From Panax quinquefolius (taxonomy: Eukaryota; Streptophyta; Magnoliopsida; Apiales; Araliaceae): 64,000 nucleotides of DNA. Location of the stretch: the NCBI GenBank assembly GCA_020205615.1, contig CM035168.1, forward strand, positions 122,597,573 through 122,661,572. Direction: 5' to 3'. Each line of letters opens with the position of its first letter. The first letter of the stretch is position 1. The notes under the pieces are model-generated. The model had not been told where the DNA came from, did no database searches, and worked only from the letters and a program-made list of their open reading frames with translations. This document shows positions 32,561 through 44,480 of the stretch, piece by piece. A program made the translations under genes and the position numbers.

Positions 32561-33070
32561 ATAACAGCGGGAATATTATTCAAATTTGGCGTGTCTTTAT
32601 TCAAATCCATAACATGGGCTAAGAAAGCTTGACATCAGTTTTTGATAAGCGAATAGCTTTATGATTAGATATAGCGGTGATTGATTTTAATGGTTTAGTT
32701 GCTTGAATTCGTACAACGGGTTGGTTAGGAATATGAAAACTAATGACCTTACGAAAACAATCAATTTTGGCATGATGAGTAGTTAACGATCAATCCTAAA
32801 ATCACATCAAAAGCAAGTATCTTTAAAGAGATAAGGTCGGCGGTAAGGTGATGGTGCCGACTTGAATCAAACAAGATTTATAAGCGAGTGGATGTGATGA
32901 AAGTTTCTCTAGCGGAGTTTCCACGAGATAGGTCGAAAAGTCTAATTTCTCGGTCGAGTTTAAGCGTTGAGCACATGCGGGAGAGATAAATGAATGGGTA
33001 TACCGGTATCAAGTAAGGTATAAACTTTGAGAATTTATAAATAGCTTACCGTGATCACCTCGTTTGGGTT
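32561..33070 (-). pseudogene. pol: E5b protease and linker
   Basis: The LAFDVIL and YKSCL blocks can be read on the minus strand between 32900 and 32790, and the LLDTG-type active site near 33020-33005 (CTTGATACCGGTATACCC, so Ala is replaced by Ile). No frame is continuous over the domain. Confidence 0.72.
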
Positions 33071-34274
33071 CTCGCATTATGACCGATCTGACAAAGCGCT
33101 CTTCCGGAATCGTTGACTTTGACTTTTACGGGACGATCTTTTTGAGTCAAATCCCCATTGAACTAGGTTTTATTCTCTTGTCTGATCTCGGCGATATGTC
33201 CTTCCTTTCCACAATTATAGCATACCTTGAGCTGTTGTGGGCGGTTTGGTGATATGTCCCTCTTTTTCGCATTTGTAGCATATAATGGGTGGTCGTTCTC
33301 CTCCCTTAGAACCGATTCTTTCTTAAACCTTTGTCGTCTTCACATAGTCGTTGTTAAATCTCCTCTTTTTAAAATCTCCTCTGACTTCGCTTCTTTATTT
33401 TCATGGCCGTGATTACCACGAGTGGTTACCATTTTGTCCGTCTGTTTCTTTCTCATTTGGTTATCATTATTACATTGGCTGCTTATCTACGAGTGCGATC
33501 ACTGGTTGTGGTCCCTCGGTTGGCCGTACTCGTTATCTCGCTCTAATAATTGAGCCACATTTACAACATCTGAATAGAGAAAATTTATGAGAAATGAGAT
33601 CTTTTGGCGTATCTGGGTTTTGAACCTCTAAGAAACATCCGCGTCATCGTTCCTCATTCTCCATGAATGAGGTCTGCAAACACTGGATAACTCTGCAAAC
33701 TTTGCCTCGTCTTTGAGACACCGTCGTGTTGTTTTGTTCTAATCGATGAACTCCACTTCCTTCGTATAATGAACACTTTAGGAAAGTATTTGTCATTAAA
33801 TAGTTCTGAAAGCGTCTCCGAGACATCTTTGAGTGCGAATTTGGATGGAGTGCGCTTCCAGACTCCCACCGATGATACTGCCTCGCCACGGAACATAAAG
33901 GTGGCGAATGGAACCTCTGTTTCTCCGTGCATCCCAAGACATCGAATATCTTGGTAATTTGCTTGACCCGTGTTTTCGCCGTGATCGGATCTCGGCTTTC
34001 CCTTAAATTCGGTGGTCCTGACTCTTTGAGCTGCTTGGTTGTGACAACTTGAAGTGAATTGCTATCATTTCCTCTCTGTATTTTGAACACGAGTCTCCCT
34101 AAATGCGATTTTGCATGAGCGCAAAAAGCTTCTAAACATCCCTCGTTCATCATACGCTTTCGGTGGTGTTGTTCACGGGAGGAACATTGCCCGACTGTTG
34201 CCGCGTTCTCCTCGTTGGTGAAAGTCAGGCGTCTCCACGGTCTCATTTCCATTGTTAATATTCTCGATCGACAT
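33071..34274 (-). pseudogene. gag: E5b gag remnant
   Basis: Start codon at 34274-34272 (minus). The longest open piece (34252-33644, 202 codons) keeps capsid blocks NEENAATVGQCSS, VKQITKIFDVLGCTEKQ and FIRLEQNN analogues but includes frame-shifted stretches. The nucleocapsid near 33300-33190 has recognisable CYKC/GHI remnants only. Confidence 0.78.
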
Positions 34275-34437
34275 TCTCAAATCTTTGTCGTAAAACAAGG
34301 GTTAATTAAAGAAATCAATATATCACATAATATCCTTATATCTTGACCGACTAAAAAATAAGCTTAGGTAGGACACTTTAGCGAAGGATTTACTCGTCTC
34401 TCCCCTCCAGTTTCTATTCCCGATCTCGCTTGGAGAT

Positions 34438-34460
34438 CATATCCTAGCTACGATACCATT
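34438..34460 (-). other. E5b primer-binding site
   Basis: Reverse complement ATGGTATCGTAGCTAGGAT, a degraded initiator-Met site. The stem GATCTC/GAGATC (plus strand GATCTCGCTTGGAGATC, about 34422-34438) follows as in other copies. Confidence 0.7.
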
Positions 34461-34461
34461 G

Positions 34462-37189
34462 TGTGGCCCCAAAATAGGTATACATCACCCATTACGAGGT
34501 TGTCGATCGTATGATGCGAAACAACTACAACTTTATTATTACAACAGTAAAAGCGTGAGTTTGAATACAAATATTATCTTACAGACAATATCTATACTCA
34601 AATAAATCCTCATCACATTTATTGATACATTATTTTACAAAAATGGTGAGGACTACTAAACAATTCTCTCTAAAACCTTCATTCCATACCCCAGGCTTCG
34701 TACTCATTTATATTCTAGCCTCACGAGAAGAAAAATGGAACAAAAAGGAAAAGGGTGAGCTCAACTAGCCCGATAAAGAATATTATGACTAAGATAATAT
34801 CTGACAAATTATCGTTAGTCTTGACGGGGAAAAATCTAATAGAATCTGATAGATGACAAATTTTAAATCAATATTCATGGTGAAATAATAATTCATTAGA
34901 AGAGTTAAGTAGAGAATGCAAACTACTATCTTACATGTATGAATTTAAAAGTTCATCGTCTATCTTTTATCCTGTAACATCAATCGATATATACATACGG
35001 AATCAAATATTCATCTTTCACTTCTGGGCGAAGATATTCATCGATTAAGTAGTATTCATCTAAACTTTGTTCATCTTTGCTTTTCTGACCGAAGATATTC
35101 TTGAAATCATTCATCTTTGCTTTCTGGGCCGAAGATATTCAATAATATCATCATTTAAGGCGAGGATGATGAAAATATTTTAAAAAGCGAATCCGGTGAA
35201 ACAAAATGATGAGGATTAAGGATTAAGGATTAGTACTTTGTTTTATCCATGTTCAAAAATACCTCAAAAATAATCATAGTGGTGTAAAATTGAGAATGAT
35301 CAAAACATGGATCTGATCAAAGCTAGTATCGAATAGATATTTTGGAAAAAGAAGAAATTTTATTTTTGATTGAATAATTAGTATCGTGAATAGTATAGTA
35401 TCGTGAATAGTCTTAAGTATCGTGAATAGTAACTTCAGACACAAAAGATAGAAATTCCAAAAAAATCTTATCTTCTTCATGAATAGTACTACGTGAATAG
35501 TAACGTGAATAGTAACTCGTGAATAGTAACTTCGTGAATAGTAACTTCGTGAATAGTAACTCGTGAATAGTAACTCATGAATAGTAACCCAGAGCATGAA
35601 AAAGTTCAAATTTGATAAAAGTTCAACCGATATTTTGACATAATGATATTGAAGAAATAATATCATTTGAGAAAAGAAAATAACATCCACTTACCTCGAA
35701 AGATTAGTACTAAATTTGGAATCTAGGGTATAGTCTTTGAAGGAACTTTTGCCGTCTAACAATACTCAAAGTATACTCAAAATACTCACAAGAATAAACT
35801 CGATAATATAGAGAGAAAACTTGATTTACGGTGTGATTTTCAATTCTAACCTAAGCACCTATTTATAGGAAAATCTTTAGAACACAAGCGAAAATTTAAT
35901 ATAATATTAATATATATATTAAATTTCTCCCACCTTCCTAGATCTGATCTCAGCTCATTATGCACATGTTGTAGCCCAAAAAAAAACAACAAAACGTTTT
36001 TATTATTTAAAATATTTTAAACTTCCAAAAATCAATTATTTGAACTTGAACTTGATAATTCATAATAAATAGCCCTTTTATCAGAAAATTCGAATCTCGC
36101 GAGTTTTTATAGGAAATTCAATTCTCTACAACTTTGCAGAAGAAAGTTTTCCAAATTCCAAGCAGAAATTGGAAAAGAAATCCACAAGCAGGCGATTTTT
36201 TACATTTATAATCAAATTTCGGTCGATAAATGGGGTCCCTTGACATGTTTAACATGTTTTAAACATTTATTGCAACAAAAATACTCTTCCTCCTCGTATA
36301 CTCTCATATATCCCACATTCGTTGTAAAAATATCACCATTATTATATTATTAAAATATAATAATATATTTAAATGAATTATTTTATCGAGAAAAAGATAA
36401 AATTTCAATTTTCAACAATTGTCACATTAAAAATTTTCTCCATCTATATCCACATAAAATCAATATTTTCCTCATCATATGAATCAATAATTAATTATTC
36501 ACAAATAATATACTGAAGAATCATGATATTAATGACAGGCGGTTCAGGGAGAGGGGCTTTCGATAAAATTTCTTCTTCTTGGTGGCTTGATTAGGTGACC
36601 AAACCTCTCCTTAGCAGAACTTTCTAGACATTGCCAATAATGTTATCTAATAATATTATTAGGATAATATGAATTATTGCCGATAATGAAAAATCTTGTG
36701 TAATGTGATTATTGAAAAACAACGATGATATAAAATATCAATATGACAATTATTAAATCGATAAAATCTTTGAGCGATAATTCTTTGTAACCATTATTGA
36801 GTAGTGCCTTCTTACGTAAGAATCAATAATTGGTGCAATCTGGTGTCTTCTTGTGTTTTAACCAAGGGTATTTTAACGATATTACTTAGTAACAACTTCT
36901 GTAGATTATTTTTAAACAACTTATATTTGTCGTTTTCTTCATCGATCGCTTTTAGTTATGGGGCCCACACATGGCTAGCTTGCGTCGTAAATGCGAATAT
37001 TCCAAGCGATCTGAATATTCCACGACCAAACGAATATTCCCAACAATGATGAATATTTTATAACCACTTGCTTATTTTGAAATATTTGCGTATTTTACCC
37101 TAACTATCCACATTAATCAAATCAACCCTTACTATTTCAAAATAATAAATAGAAAATTAAATTTCATTAATAATAAGTTGGGGTCTACA
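34462..37189 (-). repeat. E5b 5' LTR (minus)
   Basis: About 2.73 kb, TGTGGCCCCAAAATAGG to GTTGGGGTCTACA. Hairpin array about 35015-35145, tandem array 35480-35590, donor block near 35695 (CACTTACCTCG, i.e. CGAG|GTAAGTG), TATA 35859-35868, ACGT palindrome about 36812-36825, GGGGCCCACA about 36960-36969. Confidence 0.93.
35859..35868 (-). promoter_or_regulatory. TATA box of E5b 5' LTR
   Basis: CTATAAATAG on the minus strand. It is the promoter expected to drive E5b gag-pol. Flanking sequence is identical to the E5b 3' LTR for tens of bases. Confidence 0.6.
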
Positions 37190-37560
37190 ATCTCTCGTAT
37201 CGGCAATACATAAGCAGACTTAGTTAATCTATCAACAATAACCCAAATAGCATCGATGCCTTGAGAAATCGTAGGAAGACCCGTAATGAAATCCATGGTA
37301 ATGTGTTCCCACTTCCATTTCGGAATCTCAAGTGGTTGTAATGGACCCTTTGGCATTTGGTGCTCCGCCTTTATACGTTGACAAGTTAAACACCTTGAGA
37401 TAAACTTTACAATCTCTCTCTTCATATTATTCCACCAAAATGTATGTCGAAGATCACGATACATTTTGGTACTTCCAGGATGGATTACAAATGGTGTATT
37501 GTGTGCCTCCATCATGATCTTATTCTTCAAATCAGAATCGTTAGGAACACAAAGTCTAGA
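37190..37560 (-). pseudogene. pol: E5 integrase: zinc-binding domain and start of core
   Basis: Part of the longest well-preserved pol frame in the window (37974 down into the E5b LTR). H2C2: [41 protein letters not shown]. The core start [16 protein letters not shown] and the first catalytic Asp in [12 protein letters not shown] follow. The core is cut at 37190 by the E5b LTR, so the second Asp and Glu are missing. The frame then reads through 18 LTR-derived codons. Confidence 0.9.
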
Positions 37561-38290
37561 GTGGACTCGAAGTATTCCTTCTTCATTGATTCTCGCTTCC
37601 AGAATAGCACCGTCTTGTACTTTCTTCTTCATATGCATCAGCTCCGGGTCGGTGTCTTGAGCAACTTTAACTTTTTCTATTAAAGTTGGTTCTATGCGTA
37701 TACTTGACATCATCGCATGGGTCCGCAGAGTATTGAATTCTATCCTCATCTTTTGTAAATCGCACAAAATGGGTCTTTGTGTTAACAACATCGCACTCGT
37801 TCCCGCATATGATCTTCTACTCAACGTGTCAACTACCACGTTCGCTTTTCCAGGATGGTATTGAATAGTGTGGTCGTAATCTTTCAACAACTCGAGCCAA
37901 CGTCGTTGCCGCATGTTGAGTTCCTTTTGGGTGAAGAAATATTTGAGACTTTTATCGTCTGAATATATCTCCACTTTCTCACCATATAGATAGTGCCTCT
38001 AGATCTTTAGCGCGAAAAACGATTTCGCTGTGACTCTAGATCATGAGTAGGATAATTCCTCTCATATTCTTTAAGTTATCACGAGGCATAGGCTATGACT
38101 TTCCCACGTTGCATGAGAACACATCCTAACCCTTTGCTTGAAGCATCGTTGTAGATAACAAATCCATCCGAACCAGATGGTATTGTCAGAACAGCTGCCG
38201 AAATGAGTCTCCTCTTAAGCTCTTGGAAACTCTTCTCGCATTCTCCGCTCCATACGAATTTTGTATCTTTTCGAGTCAGCTGAGTTAACG
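37561..38290 (-). pseudogene. pol: E5 RNase H and linker to integrase
   Basis: [18 protein letters not shown] (first catalytic Asp, about 38165) is in the frame 38540-38079. There is a break between 38078 and 37975. From 37974 the frame resumes at [18 protein letters not shown] (the usual His is Asp here), then [20 protein letters not shown] and LSRRSYAG. The linker ([17 protein letters not shown]) continues unbroken into the integrase zinc domain. This is the best RNase H copy of the window. Confidence 0.88.
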
Positions 38291-39070
38291 GAGTAGCGAT
38301 TCGAGAAAACCCTTCCACGAATCTCCAATAATAACCAGCTAGGCCCAGAAAGCTACGTACTTCGGTCACCGACTTCGGTTGCTCCCAAATTTGTATTGCT
38401 TCAATCTTCGCCGGGTCGACAGATACTCCATGTTTTGACACCACGTGCCCAAAGAATGCTACTTCCTCAAGCCAGAACTCGCATTTCTTCAACTTGGCAT
38501 ATAGCTTATTTTCACGAAGCCTTTGGAGTACCGACTTCAAATGGTGCTCATGATCTTCACGACTTTTGGAATATATGAGGATGTCATCAATAAAACAACA
38601 ACGAATCGATCCAAATAATCCTTGAATACTCGGTTCATCATATCCATGAAAGTAGCGGGAGCATTAGTCAATCCAAAAGACATGACTAAGAATTCATAAT
38701 GCCGTCTCGGAGTTACGAAGTTAGTCTTTGGAATATCCTCGGTTTTAATCTCATGATGATGATATCGAGCGAAGATAGATCTTTGAAAAGAATTGTGCTC
38801 CTTGCAAATTTGGTCAAACAGGTCATCAATATGAGGTAGCGGATACCTATTCTTGATAGTGACATGGTTTAATTCGATAGTCAATACAAAGTCGCATACT
38901 CCTGTCTTTATTCTTTACAAATAAAGCAGGAGCACCCCGAGGAGATGTCTTAGGGCAGAATGAAACCGAGTGTCCAACAACTCCTCGTAGTTGGACCTTT
39001 AACTCTGAAGTTCAATAGAGCCATTCGATATGGGGTTTAAGAAATGGGCTTTATGCGGGTTCAAGGTCAA
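38291..39070 (-). pseudogene. pol: E5 reverse transcriptase
   Basis: Two long frames cover the palm and thumb: 38884-38537 ([20 protein letters not shown], then [20 protein letters not shown]) and 38540-38079 ([40 protein letters not shown]). They are offset by a frameshift near the catalytic site: the FIDD codons at about 38594-38583 are present but one T short upstream. The fingers (38890-39070) are frameshifted. Confidence 0.87.
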
Positions 39071-39667
39071 TAAAGAATTCAACTTCACGTTACGGGGGTA
39101 GGCCAAGTAGTTCTTCTTGAAACACGTCGGAAATTTACTAACAATGCAGAATATTATTCAAATCGGCGTGTCTTTATTCAAATCCATAACATGGGATAAG
39201 AAAGCTTGACATCCGTTTTTCAATAAGCGAATAGCTTTATGACTAAATATGGCGGTGATTGATTTTAATGGTTTAGTTGCTTGAATTCGCACAACAAGGG
39301 TTGGTTAGGAATATGAAAACTAACAACCTTACGAAAACAATCAATTTTGGCATGATGAATAGTTAACCAATCAATCCCTAAAATCACATCAAAAGCAAGT
39401 ATCTTTAAAGAGATAAGGTCAACGTGTAATGTGATGGTGCCAATTTGGATCAAACAAGATTTATAAGCATGTGGATGTGATGAAAGTTTCTCTAACGGAG
39501 TTTCCACGAGATAAATCAAAGTCTAATTTCTCCGGAGTTAAGTTTAAGCGTTGAGCATAGCAGGAGAGATAAATGAATGGGGTAGCAGGAAGATCAAGTA
39601 AGGTATAAACTTTGCAAGAATTTATGATTAGCTTACTCGTGATCACCTCGTTTGGGTTCCTCGCATT
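39071..39667 (-). pseudogene. pol: E5 protease and PR-RT linker
   Basis: 39519-39265 holds YKSCLIQIGTITLHVDLIS and LAFDVILGIDWLTIHHAKID. 39646-39461 overlaps in another frame with the N-terminal part (ITSKLIINSCKVYTLLDLPA). The DTGA active site is altered to DLPA at about 39597-39583, so the protease is dead. The linker runs from 39264 to about 39071. Confidence 0.83.
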
Positions 39668-40356
39668 TTAACCAGTCATGACAAACGCTCTTCCAGGAAC
39701 CGTTGACTTTGACTTTTTTGGGACAGCCTTTTGAGTCACCATCCCCACTGGACTTGGTTTCGCTACCGTACAATTGCGAGTGATATGTCCTTCATTTCCA
39801 TAATTATAATATACCTTGAACTGTTGTGGACAGTTTGGACTGATATGTCCCTCTTTCCCGCATTTATAGCATACGACCGGTGGTCGTTCTCCTCCCTTAG
39901 AATGAGTTGTTGCTGGCACTGACGTCTTCACGTGGTCGTTGTTGAATCTCCTCTTTTTAAAATCTCCTCCCGACTCGCTTCTTCTATTCTCATGGACGTG
40001 ATTACCACCAGAGTGGTTACCGCCTTTGTCTGTATTTTTTTTTCTTCGCTGGTTATCGTTGTTCTGATGACTGATGTCACCAATATGATCCTAGTTATGA
40101 TCCCTCGGTTGAACGTACTCGTTATCTCGCTCTAATAATTGAGCCCTGTTGACAACATCCGAATAGAGAAAATTTATGAGAAATGAGATATCGGCGTATG
40201 TCGGGTTTCAAACCTCTCGAAACATCCGCTCATCGTTCCTCATTCTCCACCAAATGAGATGTGAACCTGGACAACTCGCAAACTTTTGCCTCGTCATCGA
40301 CACCGCCATGTTATTTTTGTTTCGATCTAATAAACTCCACTTCCTTCATAATGGCG
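39668..40356 (-). pseudogene. gag: E5 gag fragment (nucleocapsid and part of capsid)
   Basis: 39931-39668 is open: the first CCHC knuckle is intact (CYKCGKEGHISPNC), while the second has two Cys to Tyr changes (YYNYGNEGHITRNC). Upstream the basic region and capsid C-terminus are frameshifted. The gene is cut at 40356 by the E6 LTR within the block equivalent to MKEVEFIRLEQ. Confidence 0.83.
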
Positions 40357-41722
40357 TGTAAGACCAAAATTTTTAAATAAAAAGAATTTCCTTTATTTAT
40401 TATTTTGAAATAGTAAGGGTTGATTTGATTAATGTGGATAGTTATGGGTAAAATCATGAAATATTTTGAATAAGCAAGTGGTTATAAAATATTCATTATC
40501 GCCGGGAATATTCGTTTGGTCGTGAATAATATTAAATCTTTGTCAGGGAATATTAAATGCGATGGCGCGATCTTACTATGGGCCCATAACTAGGAAGCGA
40601 TTGGATGAAGAAACGACAAATATAAGTTGTTTATAAATAACTCACAGTAGTTATTACAGATAATCTTTGTTGGAATACCCGGTGGTTAAAACACACTAAT
40701 ATGCGTTGTTGAACAAAGAAGCTTACGGTATTGCACCAATTATTGATTCTTACGTACGTGAAAGGCCTTTACTCAATAATTATTATAGTAATTCTTTGTT
40801 CGATATTTTATTTTATTGATTCAATAATTCTTTGCATTGATATTTTATATTCTTGTTGTTTGATAAATTGTCATTACACAGTATTTTCCATTATCGAAGA
40901 AATAATTCATATTATCTGAATAATATTATTAGATAACATTATTGGCAATGTCTAGAAAGTTACATCTCAAGGAGAGGTTTGGTCACCTAATTGCTTGCAC
41001 AATGAGGAGAAATTCTTATTGAAAGCCCCTCTTTCACAGGAGCGGCACTGGTTGTCGATCTTGTGATTCTCAGTAATATTATTTGTGAATAATTAATTAT
41101 TAATTTATATGATGAGAAAATATTGATTTTATGTGGATATAGATGGAGAAAATTTTTATAGTGACAATTGTTGAAAATTGAAATTTTATCTTTTACGATA
41201 AAATAATTCATTTAAATATATTATTATATTTTAATAATATAATAATGGTGATATTTTTACAATGAATGTGGGATATATGAGTATATGAGGAAAAGAGCAT
41301 TTTGTTGCAATAAAAATTTAAAATAGATTTTGTGTGCTGGTAGACCCATTTCTTTGACCGGAATTTGATTATAGCTTGTAAAATCGTGGTTTGTTGATTT
41401 TCGTAAATTTCTATTGGGAATTTGGAAAAACTTAGATTCTACGCAAAGTTGTAGAGAATTGAATTTCCTATAAAACTCGCATGAGATTCGAATTTTCGAT
41501 AAAAGGGCTATTTATTATGAATTATTGAAGTTTAGGAGTTAAAATAATTGATTTTGAGAGTTTTAATTAATTATTTTGAGAAAAGCGTTTTTGGTGAGTT
41601 TGTGAATCTCATTTAACATGTGCTATGGCTAAAATCAGATTTCAAAAAAGGTGGGCTAAGGAATTTTGTTTATAAATAATATTATTATATTCAATTTTCT
41701 ACTTTGGTGTTTCAAGCATTTT

Positions 41723-41732
41723 CTATAAATAG
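41723..41732 (+). promoter_or_regulatory. TATA box of E6 5' LTR
   Basis: CTATAAATAG, 1.37 kb into the LTR, followed by AGGGAGCTTAGGTTAGAATTG as in the other copies. Confidence 0.6.
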
Positions 41733-41906
41733 GGAGCTTAGGTTAGAATTGAAAATCACACGTAAGCTGAAGTTTTCTCTCTCTATATTATCGAGGCGTA
41801 TTCTTGTGAGTATTTTGAGTATACTTTGAGTATTGCTATATCTGGTCAAGTTCAAGTCATAGCCTTTATCCTCCAGTGTTTCAACTAGAAGTCTTGTCTT
41901 TTCGAG

Positions 41907-42933
41907 GTAAGGATGTTATTTTTTTCTCAAATGATATTATTTCTTCAATATCATTATCTTTGAAATATTGGTTGGAACTTTTTATCAAATTTGGAACTTT
42001 TTCATGCCTGGGGTTACTATTCATGGTTCTTATTCACGACGAGTTCTTATTCATGAGTTCTTATTTATTCACTTAGTTCTATTCACGAGTTATTATTCAT
42101 TAGTACTATTCATGAAGCGTGAAGATGTTTTTGTGAAATTTCTATCTTTTGGTGTCGGAGTTACTATTCACGATATCTGGCCTTTATTCACGATATCTGA
42201 CATTATTCACGAATAGACTATTATTCATAGAAAAATGAAATTTTTCTTTTTTGTCAAAATATCTATTATGGATACTAGCTTTGATCGTATCCATGTTTTG
42301 ATCATTCTTGAATTTTACACCACTCGATTACTTATGAAGTATTTTTGAACTTGGATTGTTTAAAATACTGAATCCTTAATATTGTTCTTTTCTTTTGTTT
42401 TGGATTCGATTTTCTTTGAAATATTTTCATCATCCTCACCCTAAATAATGATATTCATTGAATATCTTTGGCTTGTAGTGCAAAGATGAATGATTTCTTG
42501 ATGAATATCTTTGGCCGTAGTGCAAAGATGAGCAGTGTTGAGATGAACACCGATTGATTAATATCTTTGGCCCGTAGTGCAAAAAAGATGAGCAGTGTTT
42601 AGATGAACATGACGGTGATAAATATCTTTGGCTTGTAGTGCAAAGATGAATATTTGATTCCAGATGAATATTGATTGATGTTACAGGGATAAAATATCGA
42701 CGATGAACTTTTAAATTCATAGATTATAGTAGTTTGCATTCTCTACTTAACTCTTCTATAAATTGTTGTTTCCGCTGCGAATGTTGATTTAAAACTGGTT
42801 ATCTATTGTATTCTATTAGATTTTTCCCTGTTGGAGACTAACGATAATTTGTTGTATATTATCTTAGTCATAATATTCTTTACTGGGCTAGTTGAGCTCA
42901 CCCTTTTCCTTTTTGTTCCATTTTTCTTCTCAG
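41907..42933 (+). other. Predicted intron in E6 LTR leader
   Basis: Donor TTTTCGAG|GTAAGG, acceptor TTTTTCTTCTCAG|GAGGCG. The interval is about 200 bases longer than in E3 because of the expanded repeat arrays, yet both splice sites are kept. This supports the sites being the constrained part. Confidence 0.45.
42463..42650 (+). repeat. Array of four short hairpins
   Basis: Four copies of ATCTTTGG-(CTTGTAGTG or CCCGTAGTG)-CAAAGAT. Each forms a 7-bp stem with a loop of about 10 bases, separated by 25-35 bases of related spacer (GAACAT/GAGCAGTGTTGAGATG). The unit length is about 55-60 bases. Confidence 0.75.
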
Positions 42934-43381
42934 GAGGCGAGAATGTATCGAGTACTAGTCGGGGTATGGAATGAAGGTTCTAGAGAGAGTTGTTTAGTAG
43001 TCCTCACCATTTTTGTAAAATAATGTATCAATAATTATGATGGGAATTTATTTGCGTGTGGATATTGTGCAGATGACAATATACGTATTTAAACTCACAA
43101 TTTATATGTTGTAATAATAAGTTGTAGTTATTTACGTACCATGTATTTGGCGACTTTCGAGAATGGGTTGGATGGAATGGACCTATTTGGGGGCGTCACG
43201 GTTAATATCGAGAGCTTAGGATATGATCTCTGGCGGAGATCGGGGAATAGAACTAGGAGGGAGAGAGTAAATCCTTCGCTAGTGTGTCTACCTAAGCTTA
43301 TTTGTTAGTTGGTTAGTATATAGGGATATTATGCGATATATTGATTTCCTTAATTAACCCTTGTTTTATGCGGTATTTGAA

Positions 43382-44480
43382 ATGTCGATTGAGAATATTA
43401 ATGAGTGGAGTAAATGAGACCAAGTGGAGATGCGTGTGTACTTACCAACGAGGAGAATGTGCAACGGTTGGCAATGTACCTCCTGTGAACAACACCACTT
43501 TGAGCGAGATGATGAGCGAGGGGATGTTTAGAAGCTTTTTGCAGTTCATGCAAAATCGAGACGAGGAGACTCGTGTTCAAAATCTGAGGAGGAAATGATA
43601 GCAATTCACGGGTGGTCATGACAAGCGATTAAAAGTTGGGACCACGAACTGGGAAAGCGGATCCGATTAAAGGCGGAGGCGTGGGTCAAACAAATTACCA
43701 AGATATTCGATGTCTTGGGATGCGGAGGAAGAGAAAGTTCCATTCGCTACTTTTATGTTAGTAACGAGGCGATTCTTGGTGGGAATCGTGAAGTGTACCC
43801 ATCCATTGCACTTTTCGGCATGTCGTGGGAGACATTTGAGAAAGCAGTTCAATGACAAGTACTTCCACGAAAGTATTCGTCGTATGAAGGAAGTGGAGTT
43901 TATTAGAATGGAGCGAATAAACGATGGTGTCTCGATCTGAGGCAAAGTTTGCGGAGTTATCGAGTTTGCACCTCATTTGGTGGAGAATGAGGAGCGTATG
44001 ACGCGGATGTTTCGAGAGGTTTGAAACCCGGCATACGTCAAGATCTCATTCTCATAAATTTTCTCTCTATTCGGATGTTGTCAGCGGGGCTCGGTTGTTA
44101 GAAGCGAGATAACGAGAGTACGTTCAACCGAGGGACCATAACGAGGATCATACTAGAAGATAGCGATCATCGAATAACGATAACGGCGGAGAAAGAAGAA
44201 TACGGACAAAAAGCGGTAACCACTCTGGTGGTAATCGTGGCCATGAAAATAGAAGAAGCGAGTCGGGAGGAGATTTTAAAAGAGGAGATTCAACAACGAC
44301 CATGTGAAGGCGTCGGGCTTGATGTGGCCGGGTTCCGAGGAGGAGAAAGACCACCCGGTAGTATGTTACAAATGCGGGAAAGAGGACATATCGCCCAAAC
44401 CGCCCCAGCAGTTTAAGGTATGCTATAATTGTGGAAAAAGAAGGACATATTGCTCGAGAGAGTTATGCGGTATCGAAACC
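43382..44480 (+). pseudogene. gag: E6 gag remnant
   Basis: The ATG at 43382 is followed by MSIENINEWSK and a stop (frameshift against MSTENVNSGVN). Capsid fragments in 43710-43940 (EEEKVPFATFML, QFNDKYFHESIRRMKEVEFI). Nucleocapsid 44360-44470: knuckle 1 lacks its Gly-His (CYKCGKEDISPKP) and knuckle 2 begins CYNCGKRR and is frameshifted. The upstream leader AUG (uORF) is lost in this copy. Confidence 0.82.

Larger units (their letters stand above)
26948..37189 (-). mobile_element. E5b: complete-length minus-strand Ty3/gypsy element
   Basis: About 10.2 kb with both LTRs (5' LTR 37189-34462, 3' LTR 29717-26948), primer site, gag, PR, RT, RNase H, integrase, chromodomain-like tail and purine tract, all in the expected order. 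It sits inside E5. The two LTRs share subfamily markers (doubled GTATACTCAAAATACTC, a tight GTGAATAGTAAC array, the GATCTGATCTCAGCTCATTATGC block). Coding parts are heavily frameshifted. Confidence 0.92.
24207..40356 (-). mobile_element. E5: older minus-strand Ty3/gypsy element, split by E5b and cut by E6
   Basis: The left part has the 3' LTR (24207-26774), purine tract and the last roughly 170 bases of the internal region (to 26947). The right part (37190-40356) runs from the integrase core back through RNase H, RT, PR, nucleocapsid to mid-capsid. E5b lies between them, and about 0.75-0.8 kb of integrase C-terminal sequence expected between the two flanks is missing. E6 interrupts the capsid at 40357, and the remaining gag and 5' LTR of E5 are not found to the right. 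Confidence 0.85.
40357..43200 (+). repeat. E6 5' LTR (complete, 2.84 kb)
   Basis: TGTAAGACC to GGGGGCGTCACG. Subfamily marker shared with E9: an extra segment GTGTGTTTTAACC / ACTAATATGCGTTGTTGAAC beside the ACGT block. The ACGT palindrome is altered to TTACGTACGTGAAA (about 40749-40762). TATA 41723-41732, predicted intron 41907-42933, ACTATTCACG-type repeats about 42010-42120, hairpin array 42463-42650. Confidence 0.92.

Noticed and set aside
33644..34252. 202-codon minus frame as an intact gag
   Set aside because: It contains frame-shifted stretches when compared with E3 and E4 capsid and lacks the zinc knuckles.
35274..35690. 138-codon minus frame rich in SYYSR repeats
   Set aside because: It is the translation of the LTR tandem array and flanking leader, not a protein gene.
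41968..42216. 82-codon plus frame in E6 LTR
   Set aside because: Low-complexity translation of the ACTATTCAC repeats within the predicted intron.
42463..42650. microRNA precursor
   Set aside because: Stems are only 7-8 bp with 10-base loops, far shorter than plant pre-miRNAs.
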